DNA of 20,060 bases from Russula earlei (taxonomy: Eukaryota > Basidiomycota > Agaricomycetes > Russulales > Russulaceae), in assembly GCA_025769875.1 (NCBI GenBank), contig JAGFNK010000847.1, forward strand, positions 1-20,060, given 5' to 3'. The notes under the pieces are model-generated. The model was given only the letters and a program-made list of their open reading frames with translations, ran no database searches and was not told the DNA's origin. Of the stretch, positions 6,656 to 15,052 are shown piece after piece (the first letter of the stretch is position 1; each line of letters starts with the position of its first letter). The position numbers and the translations under genes are program-made.

Positions 6656-9230
6656 ATGGGTTACCCGTCACAATCCTCCTCGTCGTTCCAGTCGCTCTTC
6701 AACGCTGCCTTGCAGGACTACGAAAAGAAGACGAGTACGAGACTAGTTGATCATCCGCTTGCCAAGGAGCTCGAAATTTGCGACTCCGTGGATTCCATTG
6801 CCGCCGTCCTTCAAAGACAGGCACATCCTGTTAGTCGATATGGAAGAGACGACGGAAGGGTCATGAAATCGGTCAAGTGTACCGTCCAGGTCCTGTACAC
6901 GCTTTCAAAAAACATCGTACTTCGTGAGACTGCTGGTACAGTGCGTCTGAAAATGACTATTGGAATTATTGTCCCTAATGCCAATTCGGCAGCTTTTCCC
7001 AGGCGCGAAGGCTGTTTTCGCTGCGATCGGTATCTTGCTGGGAGTATGTCCTATTTTCCGCTCCGATAGCAGTGTATATGATATTAAGCTGCCTCAGGGA
7101 GTCAAAAATGTCTTTGAAAGTGACAGTACACTCCTCGACCTGTTCGAGTCTTTGGAGAATTTCATCGGAAGACTCGAGACATATACGAAGGACCCTCCTA
7201 ACGACACAAAAGCATTGGAGGACATTCTTGTGAAGATTATTGTGGAACTTCTTTCCGCCCTCGCTCTAGCGACCAAGCAGTTCAGGCAAGGGCCATTTAG
7301 TATGTCCGTCTTCCTTCGTTTATTGAGGTGGGTGACTGAAGGCAATGCAGGGAGCTTTGTAGGTAAACTTGGCCGTGGGAATGAGATCGAGAAAGTGCTA
7401 CGGAGGCTGGATAGGCTTACTCAATATGACGTTCGAACGACCACAGCACAGACTCTCCGGATTGTCAATCGAATGATGTTGGGTGGTGAGCAATGCTACT
7501 GGGCCTGTGCCTTGTTCGCCCCTGACCACACAACCGCCTAGACTTATTAAGGTCATCATCAGACGACAGGAAATTCGTCAGGGAAATGACCAAGTCCGAA
7601 CGTGGGTCATTTTTATTTCGAATTTTCGCATAGCTGTTGCGGAGCACTTATACCCCTTCACAGGCGACAAGCTTCGACAGGACATTCACAAATGGCTCTC
7701 ACCCCCAGATCCCTGGAAAAACTACAAGACCGCTTGTGAATCTAAGCGTGACGGAACCTCAACCTGGTGGATTCAAGGTGACACTTACGCAAAATGGAAA
7801 TCATCTGGTCCCAGCTCACTTTTGTGGATTCATGGAAAACGTTTGTGTTTTGTAACCGTACTCATCCCCCACGAGTAATGACTCTTCCCTCTTTAGCGGG
7901 TGCCGGAAAGACCGTTCTCTGGTACTTCCATCTCCCCCATATTACCTTTGCGGACACTGATCATAGTCTATGGGCCAGTTCTGCAATCATCGCAGATATC
8001 CTCGAAATGTGCAAGCGTGAACAAGCGTCGTTAGCTTTCTTCTATTGCGATTTCAGGGAGGACCAAAAGAGGGACCTGCGCAGTTTGGTCTCGTCCTTGG
8101 TGATCCAACTTTGTGATCAGTCCGATTCCTATTACGACATCGTCTCTGAATTCTTCGGGGCGCATCGTTGCGGCGAGGAATATGCCAACGAGTCTGAGCT
8201 CGTACAATGCCTCAAAGACATGGTGATTATCCAGGGACAAGCCACTTTGTACATCATCATTGATGCCCTGGACGAATGTCCAGAGATAGCTGGTTTGCCA
8301 TCTGCCCGAGACAAAGTCTTGAAACTGGTGGAGGATCTTGTCAAGTTACAGGTTACGAATCTGCGGATTTGTGTTACCAGCCGGCCTGAGGCTGACATCG
8401 AACTTGCCCTCGAACGTTTATCTTTCCATTCTGTTTCCCTACATTCCGAGGAAGGGCAGATTCGTGACATCGCGGAATATATCAAGTCTATCATCTACAC
8501 GGAGAGTTCGTTCCAAAGATGGACAGCAATGGATAAGGAATTGGTGATTGATGTGATTACGAAAAGGGCTGATGGGATGTAAGTAACTGTTATTCGGCCC
8601 GGGCTCGCTCATATTTATCTGCAATATAGGTTTCGCTGGGTTTTCTGTCAGATCGTCTACCTCCGTGATTGCATCCCAGCATGTATACGGCGTGCTCTGG
8701 ACGAGCTACCAGACACGCTTGACGATACGTATGCTCGCACATTAAAGGGAATCCGCAAGCGGGATTGGGGATTTGCGCATCGTCTTTTCCAATGCGTTGC
8801 AGCAGCCTCCCGGCCGCTCCGCGTCAAGGAACTCGCAGAGTTTCTTGCATTCAATTTCGACACGGGATCAACCCCTGCGTTTGTGACCGACTGGCGGCCA
8901 AACGACCCAGCACACACGATACTATCCACATGCTCCAGTTTGCTCTCCATTGTCGACATGGAAGGATCACGTGTGATCCAATTCTCGCATTTTTCGGTCC
9001 AAGAATACCTGACGTCGTCGCGGCTTGCCGAATCAAAAGACCCGATCTCCCGTTTCCACCTTTCTATGACACGCTCTCACACTATCATTGCGCAAGCTTG
9101 TCTCAGTCTTCTACTACACCTTGATGAGGATGTCACGAGGGACGGCCTGGAGAAATTCCCCCTTGCGGACTACGCTGCTGAGTACTGGGATGTCCATGCT
9201 CGCTTCGAGGGAGTTTCGGCGAAGATTTAA
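6656..9230 (+). CDS. STAND NLR receptor: Goodbye-like N-terminus plus NACHT NTPase, truncated by TAA
   Basis: Nine exons are inferred: 6656-6940, 6993-7043, 7098-7299, 7351-7485, 7542-7601, 7664-7840, 7897-7921, 7979-8578 and 8630-9230. All eight introns are 51-62 nt, begin GT, end AG and keep phase (donors GTATGT, GTATGT and GTAAGT in introns 2, 3 and 8). The product has 711 residues. Residues about 8-230 resemble the fungal Goodbye STAND N-terminal domain (SLFNAALQDYEK, DHPLAKELEICDSVDSI, DLFESLENF, RLDRLTQ). NACHT follows: Walker A GKPGAGKT at 302-309, assembled across an intron; Walker B IIIDALDE around D407; TSRPE at 445-449; then ADGMFRWVFCQ and FSHFSVQEYL (630-639). Such proteins are cytosolic NTP-driven switches in self/non-self recognition and programmed cell death in fungi (family knowledge). 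The in-frame TAA at 9228-9230 falls where relatives continue into repeats, and the reading frame does continue (next entry). This copy is therefore a pseudogene, a truncated receptor, or needs readthrough. Exon borders were chosen by eye; intron 1 is the least certain. Confidence 0.85.
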
Positions 9231-9236
9231 GCTGAA

Positions 9237-10799
9237 ATGAGACGTCTGTTCGATACAAGGAGACACCATTTGTCAACCTGGGTGTGGATATATGACCCCG
9301 TATACGGCAGGCGTAAATCCACTGAACGCCCCTCACAGGCCAAAGCAGCGTTGCCTTATGCGGCGTGTTGTGGGCTACTTGACATGGTCAAGTTCTTGAT
9401 TGTCGACGGTTCCGAGGACGTAAACGTGTGCGACTCGTTTGGAAATACTCCACTGCGCGTTGCATGCCGTGAAGGGCATCTCGAAGTCGCCTTGGTCCTT
9501 CTCCAGCATACCGCAGATCCGAATGCCGAAGACAAAGACAACTGGACGGCATTGCATTACGCATCGGGCAACGGACATGTGGATATTGCCCGTGTGCTTC
9601 TCGATCATGCCGCAGATCCGAATGCCAAAGACAAAGACAACTGGACGGCATTGCATGCAGCATCGGGCAACGGACATGTGAATATTGCCCGTGTGCTTCT
9701 CGATCATGCCGCAGATCCGAATGCCAAAGACAAAGATAACCTGACGGCATTGCATTTAGCATCGGCCAACGGACATGTGGATATTGCCCGTGTGCTTCTC
9801 GAGCATGCCGCAGATCCGAATGCCAAAGACAAAGACAACTGGACGGCATTGCAATTAGCGTCGGCCAACGGACATGTGGATATTGCCCGTGTGCTTCTCG
9901 ATCATGCCGCAGATCCGAATGCCAAAGACAAAGACAACTGGACGGCATTGCATGCAGCATCGTTCAACGGACATGTCGATATTGCCCGTGTGCTTCTCGC
10001 TCATGCCGCAGATCCGAATGCCGAAGACAAAGACAACAGGACGGCATTGCAATTAGCATCGGCCAAAGGACATGTGGATATTGCCCGTGTGCTTCTCGAG
10101 CATGCTGCAGATCCGAATGCCAAAGACAAAGACAACTGGACGGCATTGCATGTAGCATCGCAACACGGACATGTGGATATTGCCCGTCTGCTTCTCGAGC
10201 ATGCCGTAGATCCGAATGCCGAAGACGAAGACAACTGGATGGCATTGCATTACGCATCGGCCAACGGACATGTGGATATTGCCCGTGTGCTTCTCGAGCA
10301 TGCCGCAGATCCGAATGCCAAAGACGAAGATAACCGGACGGCATTGCATTACGCATCGGCCAACGGACATGTGGATATTGCCCGTGTGCTTCTCGAGCAT
10401 GCCGCAGATCCGAATGCCAAAGACAAAGATAACCTGACGGCATTGCATGCAGCATCGGGCAACGGACATGTGAATATTGCCCGTGTGCTTCTAGAGCATG
10501 CCGCAGATCCGAATGCCAAAGACGAAGATAACCGGACGGCATTGCATTACGCATCGGCCAACGGACATGTCGATATTGCCCGTGTGCTTCTCGATCATGC
10601 CGCAGATCCGAATGCCAAAGACGAAGATAACCGGACGGCATTGCATTACGCATCGGCCAACGGACATGTGGATATTGCCTGTGTGCTCCTCGAGCATGCC
10701 GCAGAGCCGAGTGCCTTAGACAAAGATAACAGGACGGCATTGCATTACCCATCGCAAAGCAGAACCGTCATACCTCTCCCCCACTACGACACCATGTGA
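9237..10799 (+). CDS. Ankyrin sensor part of the NLR, same frame, after the TAA
   Basis: The frame resumes directly after the TAA (GCT GAA ATG). 520 codons follow the ATG at 9237, and read through the stop the whole protein would be about 1,234 residues. It opens with MRRLFDTRRHHLSTWVWIYDP, the linker expected between NACHT-associated helices and ankyrins, then two diverged ankyrin units and twelve near-identical 33-residue units (TALHYAS-NGHVDIARVLL type). A thirteenth begins at 10731 and breaks after about 10757. The last residues (about RTVIPLPHYDTM) are not ankyrin and come from the inserted DNA. Ankyrin arrays in fungal NLRs are the proposed ligand-sensing part. Expressed alone from 9237 this would be a free ankyrin protein. 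I read it as the C-terminal half of a broken receptor. Confidence 0.75.
   Translation: MRRLFDTRRHHLSTWVWIYDPVYGRRKSTERPSQAKAALPYAACCGLLDMVKFLIVDGSEDVNVCDSFGNTPLRVACREGHLEVALVLLQHTADPNAEDKDNWTALHYASGNGHVDIARVLLDHAADPNAKDKDNWTALHAASGNGHVNIARVLLDHAADPNAKDKDNLTALHLASANGHVDIARVLLEHAADPNAKDKDNWTALQLASANGHVDIARVLLDHAADPNAKDKDNWTALHAASFNGHVDIARVLLAHAADPNAEDKDNRTALQLASAKGHVDIARVLLEHAADPNAKDKDNWTALHVASQHGHVDIARLLLEHAVDPNAEDEDNWMALHYASANGHVDIARVLLEHAADPNAKDEDNRTALHYASANGHVDIARVLLEHAADPNAKDKDNLTALHAASGNGHVNIARVLLEHAADPNAKDEDNRTALHYASANGHVDIARVLLDHAADPNAKDEDNRTALHYASANGHVDIACVLLEHAAEPSALDKDNRTALHYPSQSRTVIPLPHYDTM
9543..10730 (+). repeat. Twelve 99-bp ankyrin-coding tandem repeats
   Basis: Exactly 12 units of 99 bp (1,188 bp) run without indels from a TGG at 9543 to an AGG at 10731. 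Most bases are invariant between units, including synonymous sites. Variation is concentrated at unit positions 1 (W, L or R), 6 (Y, A, L or V), 9 (G, A, F or Q), 10 (N, K or H), 21 (D, E or A), 29 and 31. Strong sameness at silent sites indicates recent unequal exchange or gene conversion. Confidence 0.95.
10763..10799 (+). repeat. 37-bp direct repeat, left copy, at the edge of the insertion
   Basis: The copy at 13247-13283 matches at 33 of 37 positions. Both contain CCCCCACTA-GACACCATGTGA, and both happen to be open in one frame ending PHYDTM-stop. Sequence similarity stops at the TGA in both. This copy starts six bases after the point where the ankyrin array is lost, so it probably marks a boundary of the inserted or rearranged DNA. 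Confidence 0.75.
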
Positions 10800-10930
10800 C
10801 CTTCGCGAACCGGCCCAACGTAAGCCTATGTTATCAGTAGATAAGAAAAACAACGGCTTGTACTTTCACCGTTTCGAAAGCACCACAGAGGAAGTTTCGT
10901 CAAGGAAACTTCGCAATCAAATTTCGAAGG
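10800..10930. other. Short non-coding stretch
   Basis: There is no gene here. It may hold the 3' untranslated region of the minus-strand pseudogene that follows; no polyadenylation signal was assigned. Confidence 0.4.
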
Positions 10931-11351
10931 TCATGCAACCATAACGGGTCTTGTGCGGTAGAACATTGTGTCGATTGTCGATTTCTCCCACGTTGATGGT
11001 GTGGCCTCCCCTCCCCATCCTCTTCTCCTTATGTAGACATGCCTGAGCCAAGCGAAGGAACGATGCTCCTTCCCGCTGCAGTAAGTCGAGCATCCTTCGA
11101 TCTCGAAATTGGACCTGATACTGCATCCCTTTAGCACATTCTGTAATTGTCTCGATCTCGCCTTCCATCGCCTCCTCGAAAGTTAATCCGTCACACTCGT
11201 TTGTTTCGACGAAGTTTCCCTCATCGTCATCGCCATCCATTCCAACTACGTTATTGTCGTCCCTCCCGTCGCCCTCATTGTTTTGATGCTTCAGCTTGGT
11301 CATCATTGGACAACTGTTGTAATTCCTTGTGTTTCCAGAACAGAATGGCAT
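10931..11351 (-). pseudogene. Frameshifted minus-strand gene, unidentified mushroom-type protein
   Basis: Reading leftward, one frame gives an acidic stretch (DDNNVVGMDGDDDEGNF), then FEEAMEGEIETITECAKGM, then FRDRRMLDLLQREGASFLRL and CLHKEKRMG. In a purine run (GGGGAGGGGAGG, about 11005-11017) the sensible frame moves by one base to PSTWEKSTIDTMFYRTRP with a stop at 10931-10933. A third frame from about 11380 to 11275 (HAILFWKHKELQQL) may be its N-terminal part. These strings resemble short hypothetical proteins I associate with mushroom genomes, but I cannot name a family or function. At least one indel breaks the gene, unless the G-run is a sequencing error. Confidence 0.45.
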
Positions 11352-11502
11352 GCTGATGGCGCGTTCCGGGAAATTGGGTGTTTCGACTCGACGGTTGTAT
11401 TTTGTGACGCTGGGAACCTATTTTTGTAGTCGATTGGCATTGCTTATACTCACTCTCCTGGCTCTTAGATCGCTTCCTTCTGCAGCGTACCGTACTGTAC
11501 AC

Positions 11503-12171
11503 TGGACTTTATTCATCCCAACAACTCACTCCCTTACTGGTAATATGCAGGGCGTTCGGCTTAGTTGAGGTGAGCACCCAGAAATACATATCGAAGCGAG
11601 GGCACGAGACATACAGTTGCTGATTTGTCCGACTAAAGGGAGGTAACAAATGTTTCTCTGTGTATGAACACGACTACAGAACGAAGTGGGACGTCTGCAT
11701 CCCCTCTAAGTCACTTTCCTGGGAATAATTCCGACATTGACGAAATCATATCTGGTCGCACACATTGAGCACATTGAGCTTCAAAGTTTACTTGCTACCT
11801 CCCTCTGACGGGGTGAGGCATGAATATCAGTTAGTTTAGATACATTAGATGCGCGCAGTTGGCCTGGAATGTGCACACGTGCCCGCGGAAAAAAGCTCAT
11901 CTTTCCCCTGGCAGTGCCGGTTCACCACTCTGAAGGCCATCACAGGGCGTGCTAGCTGGTACGGGCGATAAACTCTAGTCAGGGTAAGATAGAATGTATG
12001 TATGCTTTTACCCCAGCCTATCACACGTGGTATATGAGGATCTACGACCACACGATTGGAAAGAAGAGTGTGGAACTCACATTGACATCAATTTGCATGC
12101 GAGCGACATTCTCTTCCCAAAAGTGTAGGGTACGTATTTACCGTCCCACTCTCCTCTCGGGCATGCTTTTC
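11503..12171. other. No gene seen
   Basis: Only short, unremarkable open frames are present. There are no clear repeats or RNA motifs. The stretch may be spacer or 3' untranslated sequence of the minus-strand gene that ends at 12172. Confidence 0.5.
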
Positions 12172-12972
12172 TCAAAGGCCTTGGAGCTTGGATGCCAGCT
12201 CTTCAGTGAGCTGGGTGACACCATGCACGGTGCAAAGTCGATACGAGGGCATGGCCTGGTATGTCTCCGGGAGAATCTGCGAATGTTTGTCGATAGTCAA
12301 GACGAGAGACATCGGATAGGTAAGACTTGCCTTCCCATCTTCCACACGGACGGAGGCGAGAATGTCGTCCGGATCGCCGATGCGATTCAAGGGTGGAATG
12401 TTGCCTCCATCTGCGTCACGTCATGCGTGAAAGGAAAAGGGGGTCAGAGGCGTCGGTAAATTGTTGGAAAAATGGTATGCAAGCTGGGGCTTACCATGTA
12501 TATGCATCCAGCCGTTGCTGAGCTGCAGTGCGCCGGCCGCTTGGATGTTGTCGACGCCCTCCGCGAGTCCCTCGGATATCGCCTCGTGAAGGAGGGGCAG
12601 GAAGCGAGCTATGATGAGACCCCCCGCGGGTGGACGACCGTCAGCGACGCCGCAGGCCCGAGAACGTCAAGCCAAGCCAAGGTGTGAGAGGGAGAGTGTT
12701 AGCCGCGCACGATTTGCCACGAAGTCGTTCAGGCCCGCGTCGCGGTCGTCCCCGGGCGTCTCTGCAGGGAGCCAGCGGAGAACGGTGCTCGACGCAGAGG
12801 ACGGTGGCGGGTCCAAAAGGAGGGACACAGCGAAGACCGGGCGGGTGTCCGAGAGCGGCATCGGGGGCGGGACGAGATGGTAGAAGAGCAGCGCTCTCCG
12901 CGCGGGGTCCTCGACGGTCGTTGGATGGTTGTGGGATGGCTCGTCCCCGGGGCCACGCGCGGATGTGAGGTG
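12172..12972 (-). CDS. Multi-exon minus-strand hypothetical protein, 5' end unresolved
   Basis: Read leftward, the last three exons are clear. One ends at 12495 (LLHEAISEGLAEGV ... LSNGWMHIH). 12410-12331 follows (DGGNIPPLNRIGDPDDILASVRVEDGK). 12276-12172 is last (ILPETYQAMPSYRLCTVHG ... LASKLQGL-stop). The introns are 12494-12411 (GTAAGC...GCAG, 84 nt) and 12330-12277 (GCAAGT...GCAG, 54 nt, a GC-AG intron). The upstream frame 12972-12670 (ALLFYHLVPPPMPLSDTRP, VLRWLPAETPGDDRDAGL, NDFVANRARL) is in the same frame but meets a TGA at 12669-12667. Either this is a nonsense mutation, or an intron from about 12712 (GTGCGC) to a CATAG acceptor near 12610 removes it in phase. The conserved-looking text suggests a real fungal family. 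I do not know its function. Confidence 0.5.
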
Positions 12973-13246
12973 TCAGAAAAAGAATGGGGCGGGTGCATGT
13001 CGTCGTTCGTATCCGTGCTCGTGGCTTGGGAGGGCCGGTAGGTAGGGTGGAGGCAGCCATGCATGTCTGCGAGATGACGCTACGAGGGCGCCCGTGCCCT
13101 GTTCGCGCAAAGCTCGAACAACATTCGGTGGGACTCGGGCTCTGGACACAACTGCTGTGCTGTGTGGACGGTGGTGGACGGCCAGACACCGCACGAGCTG
13201 ACAGCGGTGCAATGGTTCCCACAGTTATCGCTGAGCTGCTAATGGT

Positions 13247-13283
13247 AACCGTCCTGCCTTTCCCCCACTATGACACCATGTGA
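13247..13283 (+). repeat. 37-bp direct repeat, right copy
   Basis: It matches 10763-10799 at 33 of 37 positions, in the same orientation. Together the pair brackets the 2.45-kb segment holding the two minus-strand genes. Confidence 0.75.
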
Positions 13284-13552
13284 TTGACTTGATACAGTCT
13301 TCACCATGGTTTAGCGCATTTTTTTGTTGTAGAGATGATTTCCATGATGTGTAGGATGAAATTTTGTGTACCGAGTCATCATATCACATGACCACAAGTA
13401 CTACTGTACTAATACGACCAACTCTTCAGTCACGCGTCACAAGCCCCCTCTGAAGAGAAGAGATACGGCTCAGGTCACAGGTCACAACCAGTTATGAAGA
13501 CTGTGACAAAAATCGTTAAAAAATTTCCTAAATGGGAATATTCATTTATTTA

Positions 13553-14074
13553 TTATAAAAAGTGCCTAGATTTGTTGTCTGTGTCACTCCCATCATTCGC
13601 GACCCAAAATTTGGAGGAATAGAGGATGTTTGCACACTTCTTATGCTTACCATGTCCTTCTACAGCTTGACTAGCCTGAGTTGTATCAACTACCTCACCT
13701 TGAACAGACTCCACTGAAGCACACTCTGCATCTGCAGTTAAAACAAGGCCGCCTTCTTCTCCCGGTATGTACAGCTCGTCATCATCATCGCAATCCATAG
13801 AGTCGGAGCATTCAAGTTGTGTATGCGTGGAAACAATGTCTGTCATGGGAACTCCACCGTCATCACCATGAATATCAATAGCACTCTCTTCAAGGTCCTC
13901 CATTTGTTCGAGGGAAGTAAGTGTAGGAGGTGCATGGTGGGGCACACCACCTCGGGAAATTGGCTGTGTGATCTCCACCCAAAACACTGGGTCCACTGTA
14001 TAGCGTGCCAGGTCAGGGCACGGGGAGTTCGTGGGGCTTGATCCGAGGGCGGGTACGGACAGGGAGGAGCTGAG
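13553..14074 (-). CDS. Unidentified acidic protein inside the TA-flanked element
   Basis: A minus-strand frame ends at 13553. It is open from about 14074 with no ATG in a convincing place, so the first exon is probably elsewhere. It reads PDLARYTVDPVFWVEITQPI and ISRGGVPHH, then an acidic part (SDSMDCDDDDELYIPGEEGG), and ends DTDNKSRHFL. The complement of an AATAAATAAA-like stretch lies just beyond the stop (about 13541-13553), fitting a 3' end. A CAG acceptor (complement of 14062-14070) precedes the open part. No domain is recognised. It could be the C-terminal exon of a transposase-like or captured gene. Confidence 0.35.
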   Translation of the reverse strand, partial: LSSSLSVPALGSSPTNSPCPDLARYTVDPVFWVEITQPISRGGVPHHAPPTLTSLEQMEDLEESAIDIHGDDGGVPMTDIVSTHTQLECSDSMDCDDDDELYIPGEEGGLVLTADAECASVESVQGEVVDTTQASQAVEGHGKHKKCANILYSSKFWVANDGSDTDNKSRHFL

Positions 14075-14112
14075 AGCAAGAAGGGATCATGCCTGGAACG
14101 CGACGTGCAAGC

Positions 14113-14136
14113 GAGAGAGAGAGTGTGTGTGTGTGT
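14113..14136. repeat. (GA)5(GT)7 microsatellite
   Basis: Five GA units (14113-14122) are followed by seven GT units (14123-14136). Slippage-prone; no function is visible. Confidence 0.9.
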
Positions 14137-14635
14137 TCTTGAAAGAGAAGCGGGAGATTTTGAGGGAGTTGAGGTGTTCTTTGGCACATGAGAGGGTTAA
14201 CGCAGATGCAGAAGCTCTTGATTTGATTCCCTAAGCTACTGTACAGGATGGTAGCTACTTAAATACAAAAGTGCTACTCCAGAATCCTGATCTTCCTACT
14301 GCGAATCCGCGAGCGTGAGGCGATGACGTCGGGGGCGAGACGCTATGGGCAGCGAGCCCTCGCGTAGCGCGTTGATGATAACGTACGTGTGTCATTCATG
14401 TCCATGCGTGGACATGTGGCAGGTGAGGACGATGCTTGAGGGACGAGTGGGCTGGAACCGAGGTGAGTTACGTCGATGGCGATCGACTTGAGCCATTGTC
14501 GTAGTCTGCTGACATGGGGCGAGGACCGCGGCAGGGATGTCATTGAGAGGTGAGTGCGTGAGAGAGAAGGAAAGGAAAAGTAAATGAAGGGCGAAGGGAG
14601 GGTGAACACGTGGCACGGGAGGGAGACGGTACAAG

Positions 14636-14816
14636 TCATGTGAGTTTCCTGGCCAGCGGGCTCACAACTGTAACAAGCTCGTGAAGTGTTTTTGATGCCT
14701 CATGACTGGGATCTGGGAGGAGGGCTTGATGGACATCTATTGGGATAAAGCTGTTCAGTGCAGTCATGGTTGTAGCTGCACGGTCCTCAAAGCACACAAC
14801 ATTTTCAACAAGGATT
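14636..14816 (-). other. Open, coding-like segment on the minus strand
   Basis: About 59 codons read ILVENVVCFEDRAATTMTA, then LNSFIPIDVHQALLPD, then SKTLHELVTVVSPLARKLT before a stop. Further upstream the same frame continues past a TAA into SDTQLECESGFEH. The text looks like protein rather than noise and could be an exon of the gene carried by the TA-flanked element. No splice partner is clear and no family is recognised. Confidence 0.3.
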
Positions 14817-15052
14817 TAATGTTCAAATCCCGACTCGCACTCAAGTTGTGTGTCAGACCGCCGTCCTGACGTTATGTCACATGTTGCCTCTCGGCCCAGC
14901 CCAATCAGGGCTTTGAAGAGATGTGAGAGATGTGAGACTTGTCACACGGTTTTCGCAACTTTGAAGAGTCAGTCGGTCATCGAAATCTGTCACATGTCAC
15001 AAGCTATGAAGAGTTGGTCGTATTAGTACAGTATATATGGAAATAGAGGTGT

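Larger units (their letters stand above)
13404..15031. mobile_element. TA-flanked DNA transposon with perfect 25-bp TIRs, family unknown
   Basis: 13404-13428 (CTGTACTAATACGACCAACT...) and 15007-15031 are perfect reverse complements. TA precedes the left end (13402-13403) and follows the right end (15032-15033), as with TA-targeting elements such as Tc1/mariner. The TIR sequence itself I do not recognise. TGAAGAG recurs inside both ends (13451, 14914, 14962, 15007; complement at 13422). The 1,628-bp body holds fragments of minus-strand reading frames, but I see no DDE/D signature, so it is probably non-autonomous or carries an unfamiliar gene. It lies 19 bp from the severed ankyrin fragment. 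Confidence 0.75.

Noticed and set aside
9543..10730. CRISPR-like periodic array
   Set aside because: Units are contiguous 99-bp coding repeats with no unique spacers, in a eukaryotic intron-containing gene.
9375..10752. Long minus-strand and alternate plus-strand open frames over the ankyrin array
   Set aside because: They repeat with the 99-bp period and exist only because one repeated unit without stops in those frames is copied twelve times. The ankyrin frame has family motifs; these have none.
12611..13283. Plus-strand ORFs in the GC-rich region 12.6-13.3 kb
   Set aside because: They lie antisense to the better-supported minus-strand gene and are arginine/proline-rich, as expected for shadow frames in GC-rich DNA.
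14031..14234. 67-codon plus-strand ORF (ending ADAEALDLIP)
   Set aside because: It spans the GA/GT microsatellite, overlaps the minus-strand open frame and has no recognisable family; left uncalled.
10758..15052. Whole interruption explained by one transposon
   Set aside because: The TIR-bounded element covers only 13404-15031; the rest has different boundaries, and no shared target duplication joins 10757 and 15053.
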